A stretch of 64,000 nt of DNA from Candidatus Tepidifontimicrobium thermophilum (GCA_031296405.1 JAVKKH010000001.1:171258-235257); one strand, 5' to 3'. Positions 16,495 through 25,205 are shown, numbered from the stretch's first letter. Numbers and translations are program-made. Notes: a model not told the origin generated them from the letters alone.

Positions 16495-18045
16495 CTAGCG
16501 GTACTTGATGCTGGTCACCTTGGGCTGCAGGAAGTATAGGAGGTAATCGGGGCCGCCGACCTTGGCGTCCGTTCCGCTCATGTTGAAGCCGCCGAAGGGA
16601 TGGACCCCCACCAGCGCCCCCGTGCACTTCCGGTTGATGTACAGATTGCCGCAGTGGAACTCGGCTCGCGCCTTTGCGATGCGGTCCGGATCCCGGGTGA
16701 ACACCGCCCCCGTGAGCCCGTAGTCGGTGGCGTTGGCGATCTCCAGAGCGTGGTCGAAGTCGCGCGCGCGGATCACGGCCACCACGGGGCCGAAGATCTC
16801 CTCCTGGGCGATCCGGGCATGGGGGCTCACGTCTGCGAACACCGTGGGCTGGATGTAGTAGCCTTCCCCGTCCCCGGACTCCCCGCCACACAGCAGCCGC
16901 CCCTCGCGCTTTCCTACCTCGATGTACTCCAGGATGGTGCGATACGCGCGTTCGTTGATCACCGGACCCACGGGGTAGTTGTCCTTCGCGGGCCCCACCT
17001 GCAGGGCCCGCACGCGCTCCACAAAGGCCTCCACAACTCGGTCGTAGACCGGACCGGTCACCACCAGCCGCGAGCCCGCGGAGCACTTCTGCCCTTGGTA
17101 CCCGTACCCGGAGACCACCGCGGCGGCCACCGCCTCCTCCAGGTCCGCGTCCTCCGCGACCACCACCGCGTTCTTGCCTCCCATTTCCGCGATGACCCGC
17201 TTGAGCCATACCTGCCCCGGCTGGACCCTGGCGGCCTGCTCGTAGATCCGGCAGCCCACCTCCCGAGAGCCGGTGAAGGCGACCATCCGCACCCGTGGGT
17301 GGGTTACGAGCGAGTCCCCGACGACGGAACCGGAGCCGGGGACGACGTTGAGGACCCCGGGCGGTAGGCCTGCCTGCTCCATGACCTCCACGAACGTGTA
17401 GACGGTAGCTGGGGCGTCACTGCTCGGCTTGAGGACGACCGTGTTCCCGGCCGCGATGGCGCCGAGGGCCATCCCCATGGGGATGGCCAGGGGGAAGTTC
17501 CACGGCGGGATCACCGCCACCACCCCCAGTGGCTCGTACGTGTAGTACGAGACCTCCTGCGGGTGGGGGGTTGTGGGCTTGCCCTCCGCGTACCGCAGGA
17601 TCTCCCGGGCGAAGTACTCCAGGTGGTCGATGGCCTCCGCCACGTCCGCGTCCGCCTCTGCCCAGTTCTTGCCCACCTCCAGCACCATCCACGCCGCGGC
17701 CTCGAACTTCCGGCGGCGGAGGAGTTCCGCGGCGCGCAGGAACAGTGCGGCCTTCTCCTCCGGCGGCACTCGCTTCCACAGGGGAAACGCCAGCCACGCC
17801 GCGTCCACCGCGCGATCCACCAGCTCCGGGGAGCCCAGGGGCGCCCGGGCCACCACCTCGTCCTTCTTCGAGGGGTTGCGGGAGTCGAACCGGTCGCGCG
17901 CGTGCAGCCGCTCGCCCCCCACGACCGCGGGGAGCTCCAGGCCCACCCGCGCCTGCACGGCAGCGATCGCCTCCCGCATGGCCTTCTGATTGGCGTCCGA
18001 GCTGAAGTCCGTGAAGGGCTCGTTGCGGAACTCGGGTAAGGCCAT
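16495..18045 (-). CDS. rocA: L-glutamate gamma-semialdehyde (delta-1-pyrroline-5-carboxylate) dehydrogenase
   Basis: 516 residues, the usual length of single-domain P5C dehydrogenases of the RocA/PruA type. N-terminal FRNEPFTDFS matches RocA. Aldehyde-dehydrogenase landmarks follow: IPPWNFPLAIPMGM, TVVLKPSSDAP, FTGSREVG, EMGGKNAVVV with the general-base Glu, GQKCSAGSR with the catalytic Cys, and EEIFGPVVAV. It oxidises glutamate semialdehyde to glutamate with NAD, the last step of proline and arginine breakdown. No proline dehydrogenase is next to it. It is divergent from a GntR regulator with about 175 bp between, which may control it. Confidence 0.93.
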   Translation of the reverse strand: MALPEFRNEPFTDFSSDANQKAMREAIAAVQARVGLELPAVVGGERLHARDRFDSRNPSKKDEVVARAPLGSPELVDRAVDAAWLAFPLWKRVPPEEKAALFLRAAELLRRRKFEAAAWMVLEVGKNWAEADADVAEAIDHLEYFAREILRYAEGKPTTPHPQEVSYYTYEPLGVVAVIPPWNFPLAIPMGMALGAIAAGNTVVLKPSSDAPATVYTFVEVMEQAGLPPGVLNVVPGSGSVVGDSLVTHPRVRMVAFTGSREVGCRIYEQAARVQPGQVWLKRVIAEMGGKNAVVVAEDADLEEAVAAAVVSGYGYQGQKCSAGSRLVVTGPVYDRVVEAFVERVRALQVGPAKDNYPVGPVINERAYRTILEYIEVGKREGRLLCGGESGDGEGYYIQPTVFADVSPHARIAQEEIFGPVVAVIRARDFDHALEIANATDYGLTGAVFTRDPDRIAKARAEFHCGNLYINRKCTGALVGVHPFGGFNMSGTDAKVGGPDYLLYFLQPKVTSIKYR

Positions 18046-18181
18046 GCGTCACCCCCAAGCGTATTGCCAGCGGCCCCATTATAGCCGCACGCGACCGGCG
18101 CGGGGCGAACCGGTGTCAGCCCCGGCTGGGCACTCCCAGGGCTGGCTGGGGCACGGAGCCAGTTCGGGGGCCCGGGCCCCC

Positions 18182-18228
18182 TTGCGGGGAGTCCAGGGAT
18201 CTGATATTGTCACAATCAACTATGACAA
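18182..18228 (+). promoter_or_regulatory. Promoter and TTGTCA/TGACAA operator at GntR gene start
   Basis: TTGCGG (18182-18187), 17-bp spacer, TATTGT (18205-18210). An inverted repeat TTGTCA (18207-18212) and TGACAA (18223-18228), ten bases apart, overlaps the -10 and the ATG at 18222. A dimer bound here would block both transcription and translation starts, so autorepression is likely. The predicted transcript starts within a few bases of the ATG. Confidence 0.5.
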
Positions 18229-19238
18229 AAGGCCAAAATCGTGCCGCGCTACACCCTCCCCTGGCGGTGGACAGCCGGCTCGCTGAACCGCTGCAGGCAC
18301 AGCTGGCAGAGCAGATCCGCTGGCTGGTGGCCCTGGGCGAGCTCAAAGCCGGAGACCGCTTGCCCACCGTCGAGGAGCTGGCACGGCACCTGCGGGTGCA
18401 CCGGAACACGGTGGCCGCGGTCTATGCGAGCCTGCAGGAGGAAGGCTACCTGGTGTCGCGCCGAGGCGCGGGCACCTTCGTGGCAGACGCCGAGGCGACG
18501 CGAGCGGCGCTGCAGCGGGCGGCCCTGCGGGGGGTGGTGGAGCGGGCGCTGGAACGGGCCGCGGAGATGGGGTTCACGCCTGAGGAGTTTGCGGAGGCGG
18601 CGGGGGCCCTGGCGCGCATGCAGGAGGCGCGTCGGATGCAGCGGCGCGTGCTGTTCGTCGAGTGCAACGTGCCGGAGATCCAGCAACACAGCCGTACCCT
18701 CAACCGGGAACTTGGCGTGGCGGTGGAGGGTGTGCACCTGGACGACGTCCGTCGTGACCCCGCTGGATTCCGTCGGCAGGCTGCGGAGGTCGGTTGCGTG
18801 GTGACGACGTTCTTTCACTTCGAGGAAGTACAGCGCGTCATCCGGCGCGCCGCGGAAGTGGTGGGCCTGGGAGCCGGACTCGAAATTCGGTTCCTGCGCT
18901 CCCTAGCACAGCTGCCCGCGGGGACGCGGGTGGCGGTTTGCTGCCTGGACCGTGAGCGGGCTGCGAGAGTCCGTACCCTCGTGGTCAACGCGGGGGTTCG
19001 CCACCTGGCTGTGGTGGCAGTGGGGGTGGACGCCCCGGACCGCTTTCGACGGGCCCTGAGGGACGCACAGGAGGTGTACGTGTCCGCCGCGGCCTACCCC
19101 GTGGCGAAGCGCTTGGTCGGGGAACAGGGTCGGCTGCACACATACCAGATGGAACTGGACCGCGCCAGCCTGGAGATGCTAAGGGCCAGGCTGGCGGAGA
19201 TGCCTGCGAGGCTGCGGCCTCAGCGGAGGCGGACCTGA
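18222..19238 (+). CDS. GntR family transcriptional regulator with a C-terminal ligand-like domain
   Basis: About 338 residues. The winged helix-turn-helix is N-terminal (RLAEPLQAQLAEQI, GDRLPTVEELARHL, VHRNTVAAVYASLQ, GYLVSRRGAGTFV; about residues 12-85). The rest, about 240 residues, begins with a helical linker and then an alpha/beta domain (RRVLFVECNVPEIQQ, GCVVTTFFHFEEVQ, RVAVCCLDRERAARV, EVYVSAAAYPVAKRL). It is neither an FCD nor an obvious UTRA domain, and resembles effector domains seen in YhcF/YtrA-headed larger GntR proteins. An in-frame TTG at 18207 is possible, but the ATG fits a leaderless message. Divergent from rocA, so a proline or arginine catabolic regulator is a reasonable guess. 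Confidence 0.75.
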   Translation: MTKGQNRAALHPPLAVDSRLAEPLQAQLAEQIRWLVALGELKAGDRLPTVEELARHLRVHRNTVAAVYASLQEEGYLVSRRGAGTFVADAEATRAALQRAALRGVVERALERAAEMGFTPEEFAEAAGALARMQEARRMQRRVLFVECNVPEIQQHSRTLNRELGVAVEGVHLDDVRRDPAGFRRQAAEVGCVVTTFFHFEEVQRVIRRAAEVVGLGAGLEIRFLRSLAQLPAGTRVAVCCLDRERAARVRTLVVNAGVRHLAVVAVGVDAPDRFRRALRDAQEVYVSAAAYPVAKRLVGEQGRLHTYQMELDRASLEMLRARLAEMPARLRPQRRRT

Positions 19239-19314
19239 ACCGCGGCGCAGCGGGGTGGAAGATCCCGCTGGACGGTGCTGCCCCCAAGTCGTGAGCCAGG
19301 GGCGAGGAGGCGGG

Positions 19315-20274
19315 ATGAGCGCGCGGCAGGAAGTGCGGGACGGGGCGGAGAGGGGCGTGTGGCTGGCCCTTGCAACGGTGTACCTCGTGTGGGGATCCTC
19401 CTACCTCGGCATCCGGGTAGCGCTGGAAGGGTTCCCCCCGTTCCTGCTCGGGGCTGGTCGGTTCATCGTCGCGGGCCTGGCCCTGTACGTGTTCCTGCGC
19501 TTGCGCGGCGAGCGGGCTCCCACGGCGGCGGAGTGGAAGGGGGCGGGTGTCGTGGGCCTGCTGCTGCTCGTGGGCGGGAACGGGCTCGTGACGTTCGCGC
19601 AGCAGTGGGTGGCATCCGGGCTCGCGTCCGTAGTCGTGGCCACGGTGCCCCTGTGGGCCGGGGTGTTCTCGGGGCTGTCGGGCCACTGGCCCAACCGGTG
19701 GGAGCGCTCGGGTCTTCTCCTCGGGTTCGCGGGAGTCGCGCTGCTGCAGGGGGAACAGGGCCTGCGGGGCCAGCCCGCGGCTGCCGCGGCCCTAGTCCTC
19801 GCGGCGGTTCTGTGGGCCGCGGGGTCCGTGTGGAGCCAGCGGGTGCGACTCCCCTCAGGGCTCTTGGGGAGTGCGGCACAGATGATCGTGGGTGGCGCGG
19901 CGCTGCTGGGGATGTCGCTATTAGGCGGCGAGCGCTTGGACGGCCCCGTACCCGTCCGCGCATGGGTAGCGGCCGGCTACCTGACGGTATTCGGGTCCCT
20001 TCTGGCGTTCAGCGCGTACGCCTACCTCCTGCGGCGAGTGCGGCCGGGGCTCGCTACGAGCCACGCGTATGTCAACCCCGTGGTGGCGGTGACCTTAGGG
20101 GGGCTGGTGATGGGCGAAGCGGTGAGCCTGCCGGGCTTGGGAGGGATCGGGCTGACCTTGGCGGGCGTGTTGTTGGTGCTGATAGGACGGGAGGTTCGCC
20201 AGGAACGGAAGACACGGGTGCAGGCCACAGACAACCGAGGAGGTGCGGGGTGCTACACGACACGTGGTTGCTGA
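19315..20274 (+). CDS. EamA/DMT family exporter
   Basis: 319 residues with about ten hydrophobic segments in two EamA repeats. The opening LATVYLVWGSSYLGIRVAL and the second-repeat LTVFGSLLAFSAYAYLL are typical of YedA/RhaT-like drug/metabolite transporters. ATG at 19315 follows GAGGAGGCGGG. Substrate cannot be inferred; DMT exporters often remove amino acids or other metabolites. Its 3' end overlaps the small gene at 20250 by 25 bp. Confidence 0.88.
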   Translation: MSARQEVRDGAERGVWLALATVYLVWGSSYLGIRVALEGFPPFLLGAGRFIVAGLALYVFLRLRGERAPTAAEWKGAGVVGLLLLVGGNGLVTFAQQWVASGLASVVVATVPLWAGVFSGLSGHWPNRWERSGLLLGFAGVALLQGEQGLRGQPAAAAALVLAAVLWAAGSVWSQRVRLPSGLLGSAAQMIVGGAALLGMSLLGGERLDGPVPVRAWVAAGYLTVFGSLLAFSAYAYLLRRVRPGLATSHAYVNPVVAVTLGGLVMGEAVSLPGLGGIGLTLAGVLLVLIGREVRQERKTRVQATDNRGGAGCYTTRGC

Positions 20275-20456
20275 TGGAGCTGGCCGCGCAGCGTATCAGG
20301 CAGGAGCTGCGGGATGCGGAGACTGCTCGCAGGGCGCGGCTGGCGGAGGCAACTTTCCACGCGCCGGGCGGGGCCCGGGGGGGCAGAGGGGTCGTCTTGG
20401 CCGTTTGGGGCGCCGTGCGTGGGGCGGCGTACGCGGTGGCGCGGGCCGTGCGTTGA
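20250..20456 (+). CDS. Small uncharacterised protein (68 residues)
   Basis: GTG start at 20250 with GGAGG six bases upstream, overlapping the end of the exporter gene in another frame. The product is highly charged in its first half (AAQRIRQELRDAETARRARL, a probable amphipathic helix), followed by a Gly-rich turn and a hydrophobic C-terminal tail (VVLAVWGAVRGAAYAVARAV) that could lie on or in the membrane. No known family is recognised. The strong ribosome site and coupling to the exporter are the main support. Confidence 0.55.
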   Translation: MLHDTWLLMELAAQRIRQELRDAETARRARLAEATFHAPGGARGGRGVVLAVWGAVRGAAYAVARAVR

Positions 20457-20463
20457 GAGCGGC

Positions 20464-20638
20464 TTGCGCGTTGGAGGGCGACGTGGTAGCGTAGCAGGGT
20501 CGTCATTGCTGGACCCGGGGTGCGAGAGACCCCCGGTGTGTTTCGCGGGCCTTCTTCGGTCGGGGACGGGTCGGGCGAGACACGGGGTGCCGACACCGAA
20601 ACCCCGCGGCGGTGTCCGCGGCCGAAGGAGGCGGAAGA
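20464..20638 (+). promoter_or_regulatory. Promoter and structured 5' leader of the DEAD-box helicase gene
   Basis: TTGCGC (20464-20469), 17-bp spacer, TAGCGT (20487-20492), predicting a leader of about 140 nt. The leader contains a GC-rich hairpin around 20514-20538 (CCGGGG paired to CCCCGG with a purine-rich loop) and GACACCG/CGGTGTC arms around 20592-20618 just before the GGAGG. Long structured leaders are common on cold-responsive RNA helicase genes. I do not recognise a known riboswitch here. Confidence 0.4.
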
Positions 20639-21841
20639 ATGTCTACGACTGTTCCGAGGGGTTCGCACGCAGGATCCCTCCCCACACACAGGAGCCGGGC
20701 GCCCAGTCAGGGTCCCGAATCCTTCACAGCGTTGAACTTGAGCCCGCAGACGCTGGCGGGCGTGCGGTCGCTCCGCTGGGAGGCCCCGACTCCCGTCCAG
20801 CTCCAGGCTGTCCCGCTGCTGCTGGCAGGCCGCGACGTGGCGGTACAGGCGCAGACCGGTTCGGGTAAGACTGCGGCCTACGGGATCCCGGTGGTGGAGC
20901 GGGTGGAGCCTGGTGGCGAGCCCGTGCAGGCGCTCGTGCTCGTGCCGACCCGGGAGCTCGCGCTGCAGGTGGGAGAACACCTGCGGGCTCTGGCACGGGG
21001 ACGGCCGATCCGGTTGGCCTGCCTGTACGGTGGCGGGTCCGTGGGAGCCCAGCTGGACGCGTTGCGGCGGCAGCCGCAGGTGGTGGTGGCCACTCCTGGC
21101 CGGCTCCTGGACTTCCTGGGCCGGGGTGCCGTGCACCTGGGCTCGGTACGGATGGCGGTGCTGGACGAGGCGGACCGCATGCTGGAGGTCGGGTTTCTGC
21201 CCGACGTAGAACGGATCCTGGGTGCCACGCCGAAGGGGCGGCAGACAGCGCTGTTTTCTGCCACCCTGCCTTCGGCGGTCACCGGGCTTGTCCGACGGAC
21301 GCTGCGGGACCCCGTGTGGGTGCGGATTGAGGGGCCGGTGCCCACCGTGGACGGAGTCCTGCAGTTCTACGTGGAAGTCGCCGAGCAGGACAAGCTCCGG
21401 GCCCTGCGGGCGCTGCTCCGGAGCGAGCCGGTGCGCTCCGCCCTTGTCTTCCGGAGGACCCAGCGGGCCGCGCAGCGGCTGGCGGACGTGCTGGGGCGCG
21501 AGCAGCTGGGGGTGGCCGCCCTCCACGGGGGCATGCGGCAAGGCGCCAGGTTCGCCGCCCTCCGGGCGTTCGCGTCAGGCCGCACACCCGTCCTGGTGGT
21601 GACCAACGTGGCCTCGCGCGGCCTGGACCTCCCTAGGGTGTCACACGTGGTCAACTTTGACATGCCGGAGGACGTGGAAACCTACGTACACCGGGTGGGT
21701 CGCACCGCGCGGGCGGGCGCCACGGGGACCGCCATTACGCTGGTGGGCCAGTACGACATGGAGATGTTCGACCGCCTGCAGCAGGTGTTGGGACCACGGT
21801 GGCAGCGCCACCCCCTGGACCTGTACGCGGGCGGGGGATGA
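20639..21841 (+). CDS. DEAD-box ATP-dependent RNA helicase
   Basis: 400 residues, a minimal helicase core with little C-terminal extension. Motifs in order: Q motif TPVQLQAVPLLLAG, AQTGSGKT (Walker A), PTRELALQV, ATPGRLLDFL, DEAD with following RMLEVGF, SAT, and C-terminal-domain ALVFRRTQ, TNVASRGLDLP and HRVGRTARAG. It unwinds short RNA duplexes in ribosome assembly or mRNA turnover. ATG 20639 follows GGAGG at good spacing. The first 35 residues are low-complexity. No RNA-binding tail of the CsdA/CshA type is present. Confidence 0.93.
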   Translation: MSTTVPRGSHAGSLPTHRSRAPSQGPESFTALNLSPQTLAGVRSLRWEAPTPVQLQAVPLLLAGRDVAVQAQTGSGKTAAYGIPVVERVEPGGEPVQALVLVPTRELALQVGEHLRALARGRPIRLACLYGGGSVGAQLDALRRQPQVVVATPGRLLDFLGRGAVHLGSVRMAVLDEADRMLEVGFLPDVERILGATPKGRQTALFSATLPSAVTGLVRRTLRDPVWVRIEGPVPTVDGVLQFYVEVAEQDKLRALRALLRSEPVRSALVFRRTQRAAQRLADVLGREQLGVAALHGGMRQGARFAALRAFASGRTPVLVVTNVASRGLDLPRVSHVVNFDMPEDVETYVHRVGRTARAGATGTAITLVGQYDMEMFDRLQQVLGPRWQRHPLDLYAGGG

Positions 21842-21871
21842 GGCCCTCGACGGCGTGTTTCCCAGGGCCGG

Positions 21872-22423
21872 TCAGCGGCCCCACAGTCCTCGCCGCGTCG
21901 CCTGCGCGTCCTGCTGGCAGGCGGTGAAGCGCTCTGCGTAGCGCAGGTTTGGGGGGACTGGGTGAGCCCACGCGTACCCTTGCCGGACGAGCTCGAGGTT
22001 GAACAGCACCTGGCCCGTCCACACGTACGCGAGGAGCCGGCCGAATTCGTCTCGCTGCTGGACGTCCAGCTCCACGCCCACGGCCCGGCCGGCCAGGGAC
22101 CGGCGGGCGAAGCTGTACGCGGCGTTCGCCCAGCGGCGGAGCGCTTGGGGGGGCACTCCCGTCTGGCGTGCCTGATGCTCCAGTCGCGGACCCGGGAAAC
22201 GCTCGGGCGCGTCCAGCCCGATCAGCCGTATCCGTTCTTCCCCGTCGTCCAACCGGGCCCGGAGGGTGTCCCCGTCCACCACCCGAACCACGCGGGCCTC
22301 GGGTAGCGCGTCCGGCCGCGGGGGGTGGGAGCAGGGAGGGGGTGGCCCCGTGGGCTCAGCGCCAGCCAGGGCAAGCAGCGCGGCTACGAGGCCGATCAGC
22401 CCGCGCACGGCGCGCGAGGTCAC
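21872..22423 (-). CDS. Thermonuclease-like (SNase) family nuclease, secreted
   Basis: 183 residues with an N-terminal hydrophobic signal segment (GLIGLVAALLALAGA), so exported. The staphylococcal-nuclease fold follows: RVVDGDTLRARL, RIRLIGLDAPE with the conserved Asp and Arg, and DEFGRLLAYVW with the catalytic Glu region. It would hydrolyse nucleic acid outside the cell with calcium. The GTG start overlaps the stop of the upstream metallo-hydrolase gene (GTGA), so they form a two-gene unit, convergent with the helicase gene. Confidence 0.88.
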   Translation of the reverse strand: MTSRAVRGLIGLVAALLALAGAEPTGPPPPCSHPPRPDALPEARVVRVVDGDTLRARLDDGEERIRLIGLDAPERFPGPRLEHQARQTGVPPQALRRWANAAYSFARRSLAGRAVGVELDVQQRDEFGRLLAYVWTGQVLFNLELVRQGYAWAHPVPPNLRYAERFTACQQDAQATRRGLWGR

Positions 22424-23148
22424 TTTGCCTGGGCGGCGATCTCCCGAAGCCGGGCCGCAGCGCCCGGCCCGAAGACGCCTCCGTGGTAGCAGACCACGTA
22501 CTCCGGCTCGAGGGCGGCGAGCTTGGCCACGGAGCGCAGGGCCTCCTCCATGTTCAGGGTGACCTCGGGGCGGGGGCCCTGTAACTGTCCGTCGGCGACC
22601 ACCAAGGCGTCACCGGCTAGCAGGACCCGGTGGGCCTCCAGGTACAGGCTGAGGTGACCGGGGGTGTGGCCGGGCGTGTAAACGACCCGGATCCCACCGG
22701 CAGTGGGCAGACGCTCGCCGTCCTGCAGGTAGCGGGAGACCCGGACCCGCGGTGGGTGGTGAGCCCACTGCTGGAAGAAAGCGCGGGCCTCGGGAGGTAG
22801 GCTGGCGAGCCGCTGGACAGACAGTTTGAGGAGCAGGCGGTGGCCCTCGATGAAGGGGGCGTCTTCGGCGTGAGCGCAGACCTGTGCACCGCTTTCCGAG
22901 GCCACCTGGGGTGCGTTGCCGATGTGGTCCAGATCCTGGTGGGTCAGGACGAGCCAGCGGAGCTGGGCGAGCTGGATGCCGTGCTCCGCGAGCAGCTGGC
23001 GAAGCGTGTCCACCTGGCCGGGCAGGCCCGTGTCCACCAACATGGGGCCCTGGGGATCCTGCAGGAGCACCGGGTGGACCGTGACCCGCGTGGCCCGGAA
23101 CGGCCCTTCGAACTGGAGGACGCGGACCACTTCCGGTAGCGGACTCAT
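22420..23148 (-). CDS. Metallo-beta-lactamase fold hydrolase
   Basis: 242 residues. The metal motif reads LTHQDLDHIG, i.e. HxDxDH, with Asp in place of the middle His of HxHxDH; this variant is common in the family. Later ligands are in CAHAED, TPGHTPGHLSLYL, LLAGDAL and CYHGG. The fold supports hydrolysis of thioesters, lactones or phosphoesters; substrate unknown. The ATG at 23148 follows GAGGAGGCT; the longer upstream frame is not supported. It is coupled to the SNase gene. Confidence 0.85.
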   Translation of the reverse strand: MSPLPEVVRVLQFEGPFRATRVTVHPVLLQDPQGPMLVDTGLPGQVDTLRQLLAEHGIQLAQLRWLVLTHQDLDHIGNAPQVASESGAQVCAHAEDAPFIEGHRLLLKLSVQRLASLPPEARAFFQQWAHHPPRVRVSRYLQDGERLPTAGGIRVVYTPGHTPGHLSLYLEAHRVLLAGDALVVADGQLQGPRPEVTLNMEEALRSVAKLAALEPEYVVCYHGGVFGPGAAARLREIAAQAK

Positions 23149-23261
23149 AGCCTCCTCCTCTACGCGGATGGCTGACCGCGGACATTCTACCGATGGAGCC
23201 CGGGGCGCCGGTAGCCTAGCAGGCAACCTGCCCGGTGGGGTCGAAGGGCACCCTCGTGCGG

Positions 23262-24050
23262 ATGGAGATCCACCCCCTCCAGGCGGTGGCCGAGCTGCGG
23301 GCGGTGGAGGGTCTGCAGCAGGCGGTCTGGGGCATGACCGACCGCGAGGTGGTCCCCTGCCACCAGCTGCTGGCCGCGGTCCGGAACGGCGGCGTGGTGC
23401 TCGGAGCGTTCGCCGAAGGCCGGCTGGTGGGATTCTGCTACGCTTTCGTGGGCTGGCGGCAGGGCGAGCGGGTCTTGCACTCCCACATGACCGCGGTCCT
23501 ACCGGGCCTGCAGGACCGGGACGTGGGCTACCGGCTGAAGCTGGCGCAGCGGGAGTGGGCGCTGGCGCAGGGCTACCGGCGCGTGGTGTGGACGTTCGAC
23601 CCGTTGCAGAGCCGCAACGCCTACTTCAACCTGCACAAACTGGGAGCACGGGCGGAACGGTACGAGGTCAACTACTACGGCGAGATGGACGACGAGCTGA
23701 ACCGCGGCCTGCCCACGGACCGGCTGGAGGTGGACTGGTGGGTCAGCAGCGAACCCGTGGTGGCGCGGCTGGAGGGCCGCCGGGCGGCGCCGCGGCTGGA
23801 AGGTACCCGCGCAGTCCTGGAAGCGGAGGGTGACGCCCCAGGCCGCGTACACCGGCCGACGGGCGTCCTGCTTCGGCTGGAGGTGCCCGCGTCCGTCAGC
23901 GCCTTGCGGGAGCGCGACCCGCAGCTGGCCCTGGCGTGGAGGCTTGCGACTCGGCAGGCCTTCCTGCGGTGCTTCCGGGAGGGCTACGCGGCGGTGGACT
24001 TCGTCCGGGAGGGCGGAAGGGGGTTCTACGTGCTGGAGCGGTCCCGATGA
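23262..24050 (+). CDS. GNAT family N-acetyl/N-succinyltransferase (COG3375-like)
   Basis: 262 residues. The N-terminal half is a GNAT fold (VVLGAFAEGRLVGFCYAF; SHMTAVLPGLQDRDVGYRLK carries the acyl-CoA binding region), with an extended C-terminal part (RNAYFNLHKLGARAERYEVNYYGEM and LPTDRLEVDWW). This longer GNAT type is often found beside N-succinylamino-acid racemase genes and is thought to acylate amino acids. Its stop overlaps the racemase start (ATGA), fitting that role. No clear Shine-Dalgarno; in-frame GTGs at 23235 and 23256 are possible, but family N-termini match MEIHPL. Confidence 0.8.
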   Translation: MEIHPLQAVAELRAVEGLQQAVWGMTDREVVPCHQLLAAVRNGGVVLGAFAEGRLVGFCYAFVGWRQGERVLHSHMTAVLPGLQDRDVGYRLKLAQREWALAQGYRRVVWTFDPLQSRNAYFNLHKLGARAERYEVNYYGEMDDELNRGLPTDRLEVDWWVSSEPVVARLEGRRAAPRLEGTRAVLEAEGDAPGRVHRPTGVLLRLEVPASVSALRERDPQLALAWRLATRQAFLRCFREGYAAVDFVREGGRGFYVLERSR

Positions 24051-25156
24051 GGGTGGAGGCCATCGAGCTGCGTGTCGTGGAGCTGCCGCTGCGCTTCCCT
24101 TTCGAGACCAGCTTCGGCCGGGAGGAGGTCAAGCGCGCGGTGCTCGTGTGCGCGCAGGCGGACGGCCTGCAGGGCTGGGGTGAAGCACCGGTGATGGCCG
24201 CGCCGCGGTACAACGAGGAGACGGTGGAGACCGCGTGGCACGTGCTGCGGGACTTCCTCGCGCCCGCAGTCCTGGGCTCCCAACTCACGCACCCCCGCGA
24301 GGTGCGGGAACGCCTGCGCTTCGTGCGGCGCCACCACATGGCCAAGGCGGGACTGGAGGCAGCGGTGTGGGACCTCTTCGCCCAGCGGGAGGGCCGCAGC
24401 CTCCGGGACTTGCTGGGGGGAGTGCGGGAGCGGGTGGAAGTGGGGGTGAGCCTGGGCATCGAGCCCACGGTGTCTGAGCTCGTGCGGCGGGTGGAGGAGT
24501 TCGTCGGGCTGGGCTACCGGCGGGTGAAGGTGAAGATCCGGCCCGGCTGGGATGTGGGCGTGGTACGGGAGATCCGGCGCCAGTTCCCCGACCTCGCCCT
24601 GCAGGTGGACGCCAACTCCGCCTACGGCCTAGAGGATGCGCCGATCTTCGAGGCCCTAGACGAGTTCGGGCTGCTGTTGATCGAGCAGCCCCTCGGCGAG
24701 GACGACCTCGTGGACCACGCGAAACTGCAGGCCCGCCTGCGGACAGCCGTCTGCCTGGACGAGTCCATCGTGCACCCCCACGACGCCCGGAAGGCCATCG
24801 AACTGGGCAGCTGTCGGGTCGTGAACATCAAGCCGGCACGACTGGGAGGTCTAGCCGCCGCGCTGGACACCCACGACGTGTGTGCGTCGCACGGCATTCC
24901 CGTGTGGTGTGGGGGCATGCTGGAGACGGGGATCGGCCGGCTGGCGAACCTAGCCCTGGCCTCCCTGCCGAACTTCCGGCTGCCGGGGGACCTTTCCGCG
25001 TCGGACCGTTACTTTGAGGAGGACCTGATCGAACCGCCGGTGGTCCTGGAGCCGGACGGGACGGTGCGCGTGCCCGCAGAGGCCGGGATCGCGCCCCGGG
25101 TCCGGCGGGACCGGGTGGACCGGGTCACCGTCCGGAAGGAGTGGATCCGGGCGTAG
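24047..25156 (+). CDS. N-succinylamino acid racemase / o-succinylbenzoate synthase-like enolase superfamily protein
   Basis: 369 residues, muconate-lactonizing subgroup. Catalytic residues visible: VKVKI (Lys pair, about 163-165), VDANSAY (Asp), LIEQPL (Glu), CLDESI (Asp) and NIKPARLGG (second catalytic Lys). N-terminal capping region contains FPFETSFGREEVKRAVLV. The family makes o-succinylbenzoate for menaquinone and/or racemises N-succinylamino acids. No other menaquinone gene is nearby and a GNAT acyltransferase is coupled upstream, so amino-acid racemisation is favoured. Confidence 0.85.
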   Translation: MRVEAIELRVVELPLRFPFETSFGREEVKRAVLVCAQADGLQGWGEAPVMAAPRYNEETVETAWHVLRDFLAPAVLGSQLTHPREVRERLRFVRRHHMAKAGLEAAVWDLFAQREGRSLRDLLGGVRERVEVGVSLGIEPTVSELVRRVEEFVGLGYRRVKVKIRPGWDVGVVREIRRQFPDLALQVDANSAYGLEDAPIFEALDEFGLLLIEQPLGEDDLVDHAKLQARLRTAVCLDESIVHPHDARKAIELGSCRVVNIKPARLGGLAAALDTHDVCASHGIPVWCGGMLETGIGRLANLALASLPNFRLPGDLSASDRYFEEDLIEPPVVLEPDGTVRVPAEAGIAPRVRRDRVDRVTVRKEWIRA

Positions 25157-25205
25157 GCCCCTGGGCCTGTAAGGGTCCAGGGACGCGGGCTGGGCTGTGC
25201 GGCCG

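Noticed and set aside
20570-20640. Glycine-riboswitch-like words (GGGCGAGAC, GCCGAAGGAGG) in the helicase leader.
   Set aside because: The helices between the two conserved segments do not follow the glycine aptamer, and GGAGG is simply the ribosome site.
21842-21871. GGCCCT/AGGGCC inverted repeat between the helicase and nuclease genes as a terminator.
   Set aside because: Six-base arms with a 16-base loop and no T run; too weak to call.
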